34,631 nucleotides of DNA from SCQX01 sp035720945 (GCA_035720945.1 DASTNK010000106.1:1-34631); one strand, 5' to 3'; shown: positions 7,717-16,299, numbered from the stretch's first letter. Numbers and translations: made by a program. Notes: a model not told the origin generated them from the sequence alone.

Positions 7717-8847
7717 ATGCCTCGTCCAATTCTGGCCACGATTTCATTGCCGTCCCTGACACACAATCTTGCGGTCGTTGCCGGCCGTTTGAATGACGCC
7801 CGGCCTGCCGGGCGCATGGCGCCGTTCATCTGGGCGGTGATCAAGGCCAATGCCTATGGACACGGGATCCTGAACGGCATGCGGGCCTTCTCCGGGGCCG
7901 ATGGCCTCGCCATGCTCGATCTGGACGAGGCCGTGTGCTGCCGGGAAGCCGGTTGGTCTGGCCCGATTCTCCTGCTGGAGGGGGGGTTCGAGCCTTCCGA
8001 TCTCTCCGTCATAGACAGGCACCGCCTGACTGTCACCGTGCATTCCCAGGCTCAGCTCGATATGCTGCGCGGAGCCGCGCCGCAAGCGCCCATCGATGCC
8101 ATGATCAAACTCGATTCCGGCATGGGGCGCCTGGGGTTCCCGCCCGACGCATACCGTGATGCCTACCGACAGGCGCATGACTTGAAGCAGCGGGGCATAC
8201 TGGGCAACCTTGGAAAAATGACGCATTTCGCGCGCGCCGATGACGACCCCGGGGTCACGCGCGCGCAACTGCGCGTGTTCGACGAGGTTACCGGCGGGCT
8301 TCCCGGGCGGATCAGCGTCTGCAATTCGGCGGCCACACTCACTCCAGGGCTCTGGTCCGGGTTGCCGGAACCATATGAACAATGGGTGCGGCCCGGCATC
8401 TGCCTGTATGGCGCCTCGCCGTTCGCCGATCGGCCGGCTTCCAGCTTTGGCCTGCGACCCGCCATGACGCTTTCGGCGGAGCTCATCAGCGTGCGCCGCA
8501 TCCCGGCGGGTTACAGTATTGGCTACGGGCACCGGTTCACCGCAAGCGACGCCATGACCATCGGTGTCGTGTCGTGTGGTTATGCCGATGGCTATCCCCG
8601 GCATGCGCCCACCGGCACGCCCATTGTGGTCGCCGGCGTAGCCACGCGGGTGCTGGGCCGTGTGTCCATGGACATGCTGATGGTCGACCTGGCTCCCGTG
8701 CCCGACGCCCGGGTCGGTCTACCGGTGGTGCTGTGGGGAGAGGGTGGTCCGTCCGTCGATGACGTCGCCGCGGCCTGCGGCACGATCGGCTACGAATTGC
8801 TGTGCGCGGTGGCACCGCGCGTTCCCCGCAAAGTGGTTTCCGGCTGA
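7717..8847 (+). CDS. alr: Alanine racemase
   Basis: Alanine racemase interconverts L- and D-alanine using PLP and supplies D-alanine for peptidoglycan. The 376-residue length is standard. WAVIKANAYGHG carries the PLP lysine K43, and SIGYGHRFTA carries the catalytic tyrosine Y270. VSMDMLMVDL and GYADGYPRHAP are family motifs of the C-terminal beta domain. The ATG at 7717 is preceded by CTGGAG at about 8 bp. The upstream frame is open but shows nothing recognisable. Catabolic DadX and biosynthetic Alr cannot be separated from sequence, but no dadA is adjacent. An SDR gene follows after 31 bp and then radA. Confidence 0.96.
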   Translation: MPRPILATISLPSLTHNLAVVAGRLNDARPAGRMAPFIWAVIKANAYGHGILNGMRAFSGADGLAMLDLDEAVCCREAGWSGPILLLEGGFEPSDLSVIDRHRLTVTVHSQAQLDMLRGAAPQAPIDAMIKLDSGMGRLGFPPDAYRDAYRQAHDLKQRGILGNLGKMTHFARADDDPGVTRAQLRVFDEVTGGLPGRISVCNSAATLTPGLWSGLPEPYEQWVRPGICLYGASPFADRPASSFGLRPAMTLSAELISVRRIPAGYSIGYGHRFTASDAMTIGVVSCGYADGYPRHAPTGTPIVVAGVATRVLGRVSMDMLMVDLAPVPDARVGLPVVLWGEGGPSVDDVAAACGTIGYELLCAVAPRVPRKVVSG

Positions 8848-8878
8848 TGTCACGTTGCCCACACTTGGAGAAGAATCC

Positions 8879-9586
8879 GTGAAAGACAAATGCGTGCTGG
8901 TCACCGGTGCGACCAAGGGCATAGGCTGGGCCATCAGCCGCCGGCTGGCCGATCAGGGATGCCATGTGGTGGGTCTCGCGCGCCACACACAGGACATTGA
9001 TTTTCCCGGCTATCTCTATTCCTGCGATCTGGCCAACGCCGGCGAAACCGAAGAGACTCTACGCGTCATCCGGGAAAAATACCCGGTCGACGCGGTGGTC
9101 AACAATGTCGGGATCGTGATGCCCCAGCCCCTCGGCGAGGTCGAGCTGACCGCCCTGTATGGCGTGCTGGACTTGAACGTGCGGGTGGCCGTGCAGGTGG
9201 TCCAGACTTTCGTGGAATCCATGAAAGCCCGTCGGGAAGGGCGCATCGTCAACCTATGCAGCCGCGCGACCGGGGGGGCTCTGAACCGCACCAGTTATTC
9301 CGCGGCCAAGAGCGCGCTCATAGGCTGTACCCGCACATGGGCGCTGGAGCTGGCTGAGTACGGCATCACCGTCAACGCAGTCTCGCCCGGCCCTGTGGAG
9401 ACCGAGTTGTTCCGCGCCAACCACCCCGTGGGCAGCGAGTCCGAGGCCCAGGCCCTGGCATCCATTCCCATGAAGCGTCTGGGCCAACCCGCCGATGTCG
9501 CGGCCGCCGTGGTGTTTCTGCTGAGTGACGAAGCCGGTTACATCACCGGACAGGTGCTTGGGGTCGATGGCGGGGGAAGCCTGTAA
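8879..9586 (+). CDS. SDR-family oxidoreductase (FabG-like)
   Basis: This 235-residue protein is a classical short-chain dehydrogenase/reductase. It has the glycine-rich cofactor loop VTGATKGIGWAIS near residues 7-19, the NNVG structural motif near residue 77, and the active-site YSAAK. The end, ITGQVLGVDGGGSL, is FabG-like. The catalytic serine is 12 residues before the tyrosine; FabG has it 13 before. I chose GTG 8879 because TTGGAGAAG lies just upstream and the protein then begins directly at VKDKCVLVTGAT. The frame is open further upstream but overlaps alr with unrelated sequence. The substrate cannot be inferred. It lies between alr and radA, probably in one transcript with alr. Confidence 0.88.
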   Translation: MKDKCVLVTGATKGIGWAISRRLADQGCHVVGLARHTQDIDFPGYLYSCDLANAGETEETLRVIREKYPVDAVVNNVGIVMPQPLGEVELTALYGVLDLNVRVAVQVVQTFVESMKARREGRIVNLCSRATGGALNRTSYSAAKSALIGCTRTWALELAEYGITVNAVSPGPVETELFRANHPVGSESEAQALASIPMKRLGQPADVAAAVVFLLSDEAGYITGQVLGVDGGGSL

Positions 9587-9664
9587 TTCGAGGCTCCAGA
9601 GATCCTCCGAACATGGATGGCCACGCCGGTCTTCGTTCCCTGGCCCTGCGGTTAAACTCGCGCA

Positions 9665-11017
9665 ATGGCTAAAACGAAATCCTCATATGTCTGCAATACC
9701 TGTGGCGCCTCATACCCGAAATGGGAAGGGCGCTGCGCGCAATGCGGTGAATGGAATTCCCTTCAGGAAACCCTGGCCCCGGGGGCTGATGCGCATCGGT
9801 TCGCATCGCTTGCCGGCACGGCGCCCGTGCAGCGTCTGGCCGATATCGAGGCTCGCGAGATCCCGCGCCAACCCACGGGCCTGGCGGAATTCGACCGGGT
9901 CCTGGGTGATGGCCTCGTGGATGGCGGGGTGGTACTCATCGGCGGCGATCCGGGAATCGGCAAATCGACTTTACTGTTGCAGGCCATGGCCTCCCTGTCC
10001 CGCACGACGGGCGTGCTCTACATCACCGGCGAGGAGTCCCCCGAGCAAGTCGCGTTGCGCGCCCAGCGGCTGGAAATCGCCGGCACTGGCGTCGATCTGC
10101 TTGCCGAAATCCGGCTCGAAGCGATCATCGATACGTTGACCGAGCGCCGGCCCGGGGTGGCCGTGATCGACTCCATCCAGACCTTGTACTCATCGGCGCT
10201 GAGCGCGGCGCCCGGCTCGGTATCGCAGGTGCGCGAGTGCGCAGCGCAACTCACCCGGCTCGCCAAACAGACGGGCATCACCATCATCATGATTGGCCAC
10301 GTCACCAAAGATGGCTCGCTGGCGGGGCCACGGGTCTTGGAGCATATTGTTGATACGGTGCTTTACTTCGAGGGTGATACGCATTCGTCATATCGACTGG
10401 TGCGCACCTTCAAGAACCGCTTCGGCGCCGCCAACGAACTGGGTGTGTTCGCCATGACCGACCATGGTCTGCGAGGCGTGAGCAACCCGTCCGCGCTGTT
10501 TCTGTCACGGCACGATCAAGACGTGGCGGGGTCGTGCGTCATGGCCACACAAGAGGGCACGCGGCCTCTGCTGGTCGAGATCCAGGCGCTGGTGGACGGC
10601 GCGCACGTGCCCAATCCGCGCAGGTTGTCCGTCGGCCTGGAGAGCACACGATTGTCCATGCTGCTGGCGGTGCTGCATCGCCATGCCGGCGTGGCCACCT
10701 TCGACCAGGACGTCTTTGTCAATGCGGTGGGTGGTGTCAAGATCGTCGAACCGGCGGCGGATCTGCCGGTGCTGCTGGCGATCATCTCGTCGTTGCGCAA
10801 CCGTCCGTTGCCCAAGGGGCTGGTGGCGTTCGGCGAAGTCGGCCTGGCCGGCGAGATACGGCCGGCGCCACGGGGCCAGGAGCGCCTGAGGGAGGCCGCC
10901 AAGCTGGGCTTCAGCGTGGCGCTCATTCCCAAGGCCAACGCGCCAAGGCAGCCGATCGAAGGTCTGGAGATCTGGGCGGTGGATCGTGTCGACGCCGCGC
11001 TGGCCCGTGTGGCGTGA
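9665..11017 (+). CDS. radA: DNA repair protein RadA
   Basis: RadA is a RecA-like ATPase that promotes branch migration in homologous recombination. The 450-residue protein shows all its parts: an N-terminal zinc finger (CNTCG then CAQCG, residues 9-30), Walker A GGDPGIGKST near residues 95-104, the RadA signature FKNRFGAANELG near 248, and a C-terminal Lon-protease-like domain (VNAVGGVKIVEPAADL and GEVGLAGEIRP). The ATG at 9665 has no Shine-Dalgarno. TAAACT at 9653-9658 ends only 6 bp before it, so the mRNA may be leaderless or nearly so. A GC-rich hairpin follows the stop. Confidence 0.97.
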   Translation: MAKTKSSYVCNTCGASYPKWEGRCAQCGEWNSLQETLAPGADAHRFASLAGTAPVQRLADIEAREIPRQPTGLAEFDRVLGDGLVDGGVVLIGGDPGIGKSTLLLQAMASLSRTTGVLYITGEESPEQVALRAQRLEIAGTGVDLLAEIRLEAIIDTLTERRPGVAVIDSIQTLYSSALSAAPGSVSQVRECAAQLTRLAKQTGITIIMIGHVTKDGSLAGPRVLEHIVDTVLYFEGDTHSSYRLVRTFKNRFGAANELGVFAMTDHGLRGVSNPSALFLSRHDQDVAGSCVMATQEGTRPLLVEIQALVDGAHVPNPRRLSVGLESTRLSMLLAVLHRHAGVATFDQDVFVNAVGGVKIVEPAADLPVLLAIISSLRNRPLPKGLVAFGEVGLAGEIRPAPRGQERLREAAKLGFSVALIPKANAPRQPIEGLEIWAVDRVDAALARVA

Positions 11018-11040
11018 GCGCGGCGTCGGTATTTGAATAT

Positions 11041-11058
11041 CGCCGCCCAACGGCGGCG
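11041..11058 (+). terminator. GC-rich hairpin after radA, weak terminator candidate
   Basis: A perfect 7-bp stem (CGCCGCC at 11041-11047, GGCGGCG at 11052-11058) with loop CAAC begins 24 bp after the radA stop. It is followed by CTTTAG, a very short T-run, so intrinsic termination would be partial at best. It lies just before the Shine-Dalgarno of the TauE/SafE gene and could instead modulate that gene's translation. Confidence 0.35.
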
Positions 11059-11076
11059 CTTTAGAGGGGTGGAGCG

Positions 11077-11853
11077 TTGGAGTGGTATGTGATTGTGCCG
11101 GCTTGTCTGGCGGCGGGGGCGGCGATAGGCTTTGTCGGCGGAGTCCTGGGCATCGGCGGAGGGCTGATCGCCATTCCCATGCTGGGTATTATCTTGAACA
11201 TGACCCAGCAACAGGCGCAAGGCACGGCACTGATCATGGTGCTGCCGGCGGTGCTGATGGCGGTGAGGAAATACAACCAGCGGGCCCGCATCGATCTGAG
11301 GGCGGCGGCCGCGGGGGCGGCTGCCTCCATCGTGTTCACCTGGGTCGGGGCGAAAATCGCGCTGGGGGTCGACCCGATCCTGCTGCGCCGCGTCTATGCA
11401 GCGTTCGTCCTGTGCATCGCCATTTTTTACTTTTACAAAGGGATGGGGCGGCATGCCAAGGCGTCGCAGCCCTCGTCTGTTCGCAGCGCCTCCGAATTCC
11501 ACAAGGGCTGGTTCGCCTTGGTCGGCGTACTCGCCGGGCTGATCGGAGGGGTGTTCGGCGTCGGAGGCTCGGTCATGGCCGTGCCCATCCTGACCACCAT
11601 CTTCCGCTTGCCGCAGACGGGCGCCCAGGCGCTCGCCTTGACCATGATCATTCCAGGCTCCACCGTCGCCTTGATCACCTATGCCACGCATGGCCAGTCG
11701 GATTGGCTGGTGGGGTTGCCACTCGCGCTCGGAAGCATTTTCATTGTGCCGCATGGCGTGCGATTCGCCTATGCGTTGCCGGAACCCCGGCTGAAAGTCG
11801 TGTTCGCCTGCATGCTGCTGGTCATCACCGCCTTGCTGCTGGCCAAGGCCTAG
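11077..11853 (+). CDS. TauE/SafE-family membrane permease
   Basis: This 258-residue integral membrane protein belongs to the TauE/SafE (DUF81) family, whose characterised members export sulfite, sulfoacetate or related organosulfur anions. The protein has about eight hydrophobic segments and the two repeated glycine-rich family motifs: FVGGVLGIGGGLIAIPML near residues 23-40 and LIGGVFGVGGSVMAVPIL near 152-170. The start is probably TTG 11077, since GAGGGG and GGAG lie just upstream. The GTG at 11089 is an alternative. The gene is 18 bp from kdkA and may be co-transcribed with it. The substrate cannot be inferred, as no sulfur-metabolism gene is nearby. Confidence 0.88.
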   Translation: MEWYVIVPACLAAGAAIGFVGGVLGIGGGLIAIPMLGIILNMTQQQAQGTALIMVLPAVLMAVRKYNQRARIDLRAAAAGAAASIVFTWVGAKIALGVDPILLRRVYAAFVLCIAIFYFYKGMGRHAKASQPSSVRSASEFHKGWFALVGVLAGLIGGVFGVGGSVMAVPILTTIFRLPQTGAQALALTMIIPGSTVALITYATHGQSDWLVGLPLALGSIFIVPHGVRFAYALPEPRLKVVFACMLLVITALLLAKA

Positions 11854-11871
11854 TATCGTGAGAGCATACTA

Positions 11872-12591
11872 ATGGTTTCGGCGCCTCCCACCACCATGGC
11901 CCTGGCCTCGGGCGCCATGTGTTTCGATCCGGCATTGGTGCGTGCGCCCGGGGCGTTTTTTTTCGATCCGACCGAATCCCGCCTGAGCGCGGAACCGGTG
12001 AGCACTGGTGGCCGCCAGGCCGCCTGGTTCGTGACAGGGGAGTTCGGTGAAGGCGTTCTGCGGCACTACCAGCGTGGGGGCATGATCGCGCGCCTTAGCC
12101 GATCCCGGTACCTGTGGGCGGGTGCGAGCCAGACCCGCTCGTTCGCCGAGTTTCGTCTGATGCATGCCATGCGTGAGCATGGGCTGGCGGTTCCCCGGCC
12201 CATCGCCGCGGCATACTGGCGCCATGGGCCGACCTACACGGCGGCGATCATTGTCGAACGCATCGCGGGCGCTGTGCCACTGGCCTGCGCGATGGACCCC
12301 GTCTCGTGCCCCAAGGTGGCCAGGGCGATATTCGACATGCATGAGGCGGGGTTCTGGCACGCTGATCTCAACGCCTTCAACATCCTTTTCGATGGAGGCG
12401 GCCAGGTGTGGCTGATCGATTTCGACCGGGGGCGCCGTTGCCGTCTCACCTCGCGGCGCCGCGCGGCCAATCTTGCCAGACTCAGGCGTTCGCTGATCAA
12501 GGTGGCGGGCGCGGGGGGCGAGCGCTACTGGGTCGGGCTCGATGTCGCGTATCGACGGCTTGTCATGGGCAAACCCGGTGACGAGGCATGA
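11872..12591 (+). CDS. kdkA: 3-deoxy-D-manno-octulosonic acid (Kdo) kinase
   Basis: KdkA phosphorylates O-4 of the Kdo attached to lipid A, at the cytoplasmic face of the inner membrane. The 239-residue product has the kinase-like fold of the family. The catalytic loop HADLNAFNILF carries D165, and the metal-binding motif DFDRGR begins at D183. The N-terminal SRYLWAGASQTRSFAEF segment is typical of KdkA. Organisms with KdkA (Haemophilus, Bordetella) carry a single phosphorylated Kdo, added by a monofunctional WaaA. This fits the LPS-core genes 11 kb downstream. The ATG at 11872 is the first plausible start, with GTGAGAG upstream. ATGs at codons 9 and 16 are alternatives. Confidence 0.9.
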   Translation: MVSAPPTTMALASGAMCFDPALVRAPGAFFFDPTESRLSAEPVSTGGRQAAWFVTGEFGEGVLRHYQRGGMIARLSRSRYLWAGASQTRSFAEFRLMHAMREHGLAVPRPIAAAYWRHGPTYTAAIIVERIAGAVPLACAMDPVSCPKVARAIFDMHEAGFWHADLNAFNILFDGGGQVWLIDFDRGRRCRLTSRRRAANLARLRRSLIKVAGAGGERYWVGLDVAYRRLVMGKPGDEA

Positions 12592-12669
12592 ATAGCGCGA
12601 TGCGGCGCGAACCCATCGGGCGGGCGTCGGTGATTCACATGATATGCAGGAAATTACAGGATTTTCTCC

Positions 12670-13023
12670 ATGATGATTCGGGTTTTCGGTTTGAACAAGT
12701 GCGACACCTGTCGAAAGGCGAGAGCGTGGTTGGACGAGCACGGCGTCGCCTATGATTTCATCGATTATCGCGACAATCCTGTTCCCGCCTCGACGCTGGC
12801 GCAATGGGCCTCGGCGGTGGGTGGTTGGGACAAACTGGTCAACCGCGCATCGCTGACATGGCGCGGCCTGCCGCCCGAGCGCAAGTCGCCCGAGTCTCCC
12901 GCGCAATGGCTGGCATTGATCGCCGAGCATCCGACGCTGGTCCGTCGACCGGTGCTCACGCGGCTTGGCGAGGATCCCATCACCGGATTCTCCGACAAAA
13001 AGTATGCTGAAATATTCAAATAA
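12670..13023 (+). CDS. ArsC/Spx-fold YffB-like protein
   Basis: The product (117 residues) has the arsenate-reductase-like thioredoxin fold of the ArsC/Spx/YffB group. The N-terminal strand and active-site loop read VFGLNKCDTCRKARAWL, with a CxxC pair at C11 and C14. The second half holds the conserved region around VRRPVLTRLGEDPITGFSDKKY. YffB-type members are predicted glutathione-dependent thiol reductases, and their physiological substrate is not established. No arsenic-resistance genes are nearby, so a role in arsenate reduction is unlikely. There are two adjacent ATGs (12670 and 12673). It lies 42 bp before rpiA in the same direction. Confidence 0.88.
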   Translation: MMIRVFGLNKCDTCRKARAWLDEHGVAYDFIDYRDNPVPASTLAQWASAVGGWDKLVNRASLTWRGLPPERKSPESPAQWLALIAEHPTLVRRPVLTRLGEDPITGFSDKKYAEIFK

Positions 13024-13065
13024 CACGAGCCTGCCCCACCGTACTCCAAGGAAGATCACCCAACC

Positions 13066-13752
13066 ATGCTGACCCAGCAAGAACTCAAACAGAACGTGGC
13101 GCGTGCCGCGCTCGATTATGTCATTCCCAGCCTTGATCCCAATGTGGTGCTCGGCATCGGTACCGGATCCACGGTGGATCTGTTCATCGATGCCCTTGCC
13201 GCGCACAAGAACCGGTTCCGGGCGGTGGTTTCCAGCTCGGAGCGCAGCGCGGCGCGCTTGCGCGGCCACGGGATCACTGTGCTGGATCTGAACGAGGTGG
13301 CCTCCATGCCCTTGTACGTGGATGGCGCCGACGAAATCGATGATGCATTGCACATGACGAAAGGAGGTGGAGGGGCGCTGACCCGCGAGAAAATCGTGGC
13401 GTCGGTGGCTGAGCGTTTTCTCTGCATTGTCGACGAAACAAAATGCGTGCGGCGGCTGGGCCGTTTCCCGTTGCCGGTTGAGGTCGTTCCCATGGCGCTG
13501 CGAGTCGTTGCGCGGCGCTTGGAGAAACTGGGTGGCGCACCGCGTGAGCGCGATGGTTTCGTGACCGACAATGGCTGCCGCATTCTGGATGTGTCGGGGC
13601 TCGACATAGCCGACCCGGCGAATCTGGAAGCCACCATCAACGACATCCCGGGCGTGGTCACTTGTGGGCTGTTCGCCATCGCCGGCGCCGATCTCGCGCT
13701 GGTGTCCACACAGGATGGCGTGCGCGAACTGACACCGGGTCGGTCACAATAA
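13066..13752 (+). CDS. rpiA: Ribose-5-phosphate isomerase A
   Basis: RpiA interconverts ribose 5-phosphate and ribulose 5-phosphate in the pentose phosphate pathway. The 228-residue length is standard. Family motifs are present in order: GIGTGSTVDLFIDAL (phosphate-binding loop), SSERSA, the catalytic-region DGADEID, and KGGGGALTREK. AAGGAAG upstream of ATG 13066 supports the start. phoU follows after 62 bp. Confidence 0.97.
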   Translation: MLTQQELKQNVARAALDYVIPSLDPNVVLGIGTGSTVDLFIDALAAHKNRFRAVVSSSERSAARLRGHGITVLDLNEVASMPLYVDGADEIDDALHMTKGGGGALTREKIVASVAERFLCIVDETKCVRRLGRFPLPVEVVPMALRVVARRLEKLGGAPRERDGFVTDNGCRILDVSGLDIADPANLEATINDIPGVVTCGLFAIAGADLALVSTQDGVRELTPGRSQ

Positions 13753-13814
13753 CGTCATATCCGGCATGTAGACTTATGAATTGACCTTGTTCGCTACGCA
13801 ATCCAAGGGCCGAT

Positions 13815-14537
13815 ATGCTTGAGCACACCAACAAACAGTTTCACACCGATCTCGAAGAGACACGTTCCAGGTTCCTGCAGATGGGCGGGCTGGTCGAGTC
13901 CATGGTGCGGGATGCCATGGTCGTGCTGGCCACTGGTGATCAGGCCATCGTCGATCGTGTGCGGGAGCATGAAAAAGCCGTCAACAAGCACGAGGTCGAG
14001 ATCGACGAGCGCATCGGGCTGCTCATCGCGCGTCATCAACCCACGGCTGGCGATCTGCGTCTGCTTTTGTCCATCTCCAAGATGCTGACCGACATGGAGC
14101 GCTGTGGCGACGAGGCCGAGAAAATCGCCAAGGTCGCGCGGCGTCTATACGAGGCCGACAGCCGCTATACCCCGGCCGTCGATCTGGCGCACATCGCCGA
14201 CTGCGTGACAACGATGATCCGTGACGCGCTGGATTCCTTCGCCAGGGAAGATCCGCTGCATGCGGCCGAGGTCGTGCGTCGTGACAAATCGGTGGACAAG
14301 GAATGGAAGGCGTCGCTGAGGCAGATGATCACCTACATGATCGAAGACCCGCGCACGATCTCGCGCTCCATCGATCTGGTTTTCATCGCCCGTTCCCTCG
14401 AGCGCATCGGTGATCATGCCAAGAACATGTCTGAGCGCGTGATCTACATGGTGCGCGGCGACGACGTGCGGCACACCGGCGTCAAGAATGCCGAGCGCAC
14501 GGCGCGCGGTGAAGCCGGTTCTGACGACGGCGTCTGA
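13815..14537 (+). CDS. phoU: PhoU phosphate-signalling protein
   Basis: PhoU is a metal-binding cytoplasmic protein that links the Pst phosphate transporter to the PhoR/PhoB two-component system and represses the Pho regulon when phosphate is plentiful. The 240-residue product has two PhoU repeats. Each carries an acidic metal-binding signature: DMERCGDEAEKIA near residue 94 in the first and LERIGDHAKNMSE near 195 in the second. The gene normally ends a pstSCAB operon, but here it stands alone after rpiA. The pst genes must be elsewhere if the system is complete. CAAGGG lies just upstream of ATG 13815. The stop is 10 bp from the convergent yggX. Confidence 0.96.
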   Translation: MLEHTNKQFHTDLEETRSRFLQMGGLVESMVRDAMVVLATGDQAIVDRVREHEKAVNKHEVEIDERIGLLIARHQPTAGDLRLLLSISKMLTDMERCGDEAEKIAKVARRLYEADSRYTPAVDLAHIADCVTTMIRDALDSFAREDPLHAAEVVRRDKSVDKEWKASLRQMITYMIEDPRTISRSIDLVFIARSLERIGDHAKNMSERVIYMVRGDDVRHTGVKNAERTARGEAGSDDGV

Positions 14538-14547
14538 ATCGGTTTGC

Positions 14548-14820
14548 TCAGCGTGACGGGGGCACGAAGCCCTGGGCTTCGACGTGCCCGTCTTCGAACA
14601 GGAAGCGCTCCATCTGGCCGGCCAGGAATTTCCGGGCATCGGGGTCGGCCAGATTCAGATGGTTTTCATTGACCAGACGGGTTTGGGTCGAGATCCACTG
14701 GGTCCAGGCTTCCTTGGAGATGTGCTGCCATATGCGCTTGCCGAGTTCGCCGGGATAGGGCGGAAAGTCGAGCCCCTCGGCCTCGCGTTTGAGCTTGGCG
14801 CATTGGATCATGCGTGCCAT
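14548..14820 (-). CDS. yggX: Oxidative damage protection / iron-trafficking protein YggX
   Basis: YggX is a small cytoplasmic protein that protects iron-sulfur clusters from oxidation and is proposed to take part in Fe(II) trafficking. The 90-residue product matches the family along its whole length: MARMIQCAKL with the conserved C7, then LDFPPYPGELGKRIW, the WISTQTRLVNENHLNL core and the C-terminal KFLAGQMERFLF. AGGAAT lies just upstream of the ATG on the minus strand. It is 78 bp downstream of argA in the same direction and may be co-transcribed with it. Confidence 0.96.
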   Translation of the reverse strand: MARMIQCAKLKREAEGLDFPPYPGELGKRIWQHISKEAWTQWISTQTRLVNENHLNLADPDARKFLAGQMERFLFEDGHVEAQGFVPPSR

Positions 14821-14898
14821 GTGTCGATTCCTGATGATGAATGCCGTGTGTAGTGTACAACCGGTGGCACTGGCTGGTGGAGCGCCCCCGGCGGGTGA

Positions 14899-16251
14899 TC
14901 ACAGCCGTTTGATGAATATCAGGCTGTTGCGGGAATGGTTGTAATGCGCCCGCTTTTCGTGGGGCAGGTCGGAAACGCCGCCCTGTACGAAGCCCCGCTT
15001 CAGGAACCAATGCGAAGTGCGCGTCGTCAGTACGAACAGGCGTTTCATGCCCTGGGCGCGCGCCTGCGATTCGGTGTGGCGCAACAGAATTTCGCCTTCG
15101 CCGGTTCCCTGCCATTCGGGATGCACGATCAGGCAGGCCATTTCGGCCATGCCGTCATTCGGGTATGGCATGAGCGACACGCAGCCGTAGATCACGCCGT
15201 CATGCTCCAGAACCGTGAAGCGCTCGACGTCGCGCTCGATGACGGCGCGCCCGCGCGGCACCAGCGTGCCATCTTCTTCCAGCGGTTCGATGAGCTGAAC
15301 GATGGCACCGACGTCGTCGACCGTGGCCGGGCGCAGGTCGTCCAGGGTGTCTTCCACCACCATGGTGCCGACCCCGTCGTGGGTGAAGATCTCCAGCAGC
15401 ACGCTGCCGTCGAGGGTGTACGGAACGAGATGTGCCCGCGCCACGCCACGTTTGACCGCGAGCGAGGCATGGGAAAGGAACGAGGCGGTGTCTTCGTCCA
15501 GGGTGTTCGACGCCAGAAGGTCATCGGCATCCTTGCGCGCCAGTTCGGTGTCGGTGGTGCCATCGCTGTTGAGCACCGTGCGGTCCTGCGTCAGGAATAT
15601 GAGTTTTTCCGCCCGCAGCGCCACGGCGGCGCTGGTGGCGAGATCTTCCATGGCCAGGTTGAAGGCTTCGCCGGTGGGTGAGAACCCCAGAGGAGAGAGC
15701 AGCACGATGGCGCCGTGGGCGATGATGTTCTTGATGGCTTCGAGGTCCACCTTGCGGACGGCACCGGCGTGTTTGTAGTCCACGCCGTCGATCACGCCGA
15801 CCGGGCGCGCGGTGACGAAATTGCCCGAGATCACCCGGATCTGGGCGTGCGACATGGGGGTGTTGGGCAGGCCTTGGCTGAACGCGGCCTCGATGTCGAG
15901 GCGGATTTCCCCGGCGGCTTCCTTGGCGCATTCGAGTGCCTCGGCGCTGGTGGGTTCGGTGCCGCGGCCGAATTGCGTGTCGTACCCCTTGAGGCGAAGT
16001 TGCTCGTTGACTTGCGGGCGCGACCCGTGCACGAGGATCAACCGCACACCCACCGCCGAGAGCAGTGACAGGTCCTGCACCAGGGCGTTGAGCGCGCCGT
16101 CGCCCACAAGCTCGCCGCCGAAGGCGATGACGAACGTCTTGCCCCGGAAGTCGTGGACGTACGGCGCGACGTCGCGAAACCATCGCACGAACTGTGCGGG
16201 GGCGTATTCGGGGGCATCCTGCGCGGAAAAGGTGTCGTCGGTCGTGGCCAT
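14899..16251 (-). CDS. argA: N-acetylglutamate synthase (amino-acid N-acetyltransferase)
   Basis: ArgA makes N-acetylglutamate from glutamate and acetyl-CoA, the first step of arginine synthesis, and is usually feedback-inhibited by arginine. The product is 450 residues with the classical two domains. An amino-acid-kinase-like domain covers about residues 15-295 (FVIAFGGELVGDG, LVHGSRPQVNEQL). A GNAT acetyltransferase domain covers the last 140 or so (CLIVHPEWQGTGEGEILLRHTE). The frame is open to 16326, but a perfect TATAAT lies at 16300-16305 on this strand, so transcription should begin near 16293. That makes the ATG at 16249-16251 (MATTDDTFSAQ) the best start. No Shine-Dalgarno is visible. 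Confidence 0.94.
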   Translation of the reverse strand: MATTDDTFSAQDAPEYAPAQFVRWFRDVAPYVHDFRGKTFVIAFGGELVGDGALNALVQDLSLLSAVGVRLILVHGSRPQVNEQLRLKGYDTQFGRGTEPTSAEALECAKEAAGEIRLDIEAAFSQGLPNTPMSHAQIRVISGNFVTARPVGVIDGVDYKHAGAVRKVDLEAIKNIIAHGAIVLLSPLGFSPTGEAFNLAMEDLATSAAVALRAEKLIFLTQDRTVLNSDGTTDTELARKDADDLLASNTLDEDTASFLSHASLAVKRGVARAHLVPYTLDGSVLLEIFTHDGVGTMVVEDTLDDLRPATVDDVGAIVQLIEPLEEDGTLVPRGRAVIERDVERFTVLEHDGVIYGCVSLMPYPNDGMAEMACLIVHPEWQGTGEGEILLRHTESQARAQGMKRLFVLTTRTSHWFLKRGFVQGGVSDLPHEKRAHYNHSRNSLIFIKRL

Positions 16252-16299
16252 GTGGTGGAAAGTGCTGGCGGAGGCGGAAGTTGGTCCAGGAAGAACAAA

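Noticed and set aside
11869..13353. Long open frame (494 codons) antisense to kdkA, the ArsC-like gene and rpiA
   Set aside because: It spans three well-supported genes and their gaps on the other strand. The translation is low-complexity and family-less.
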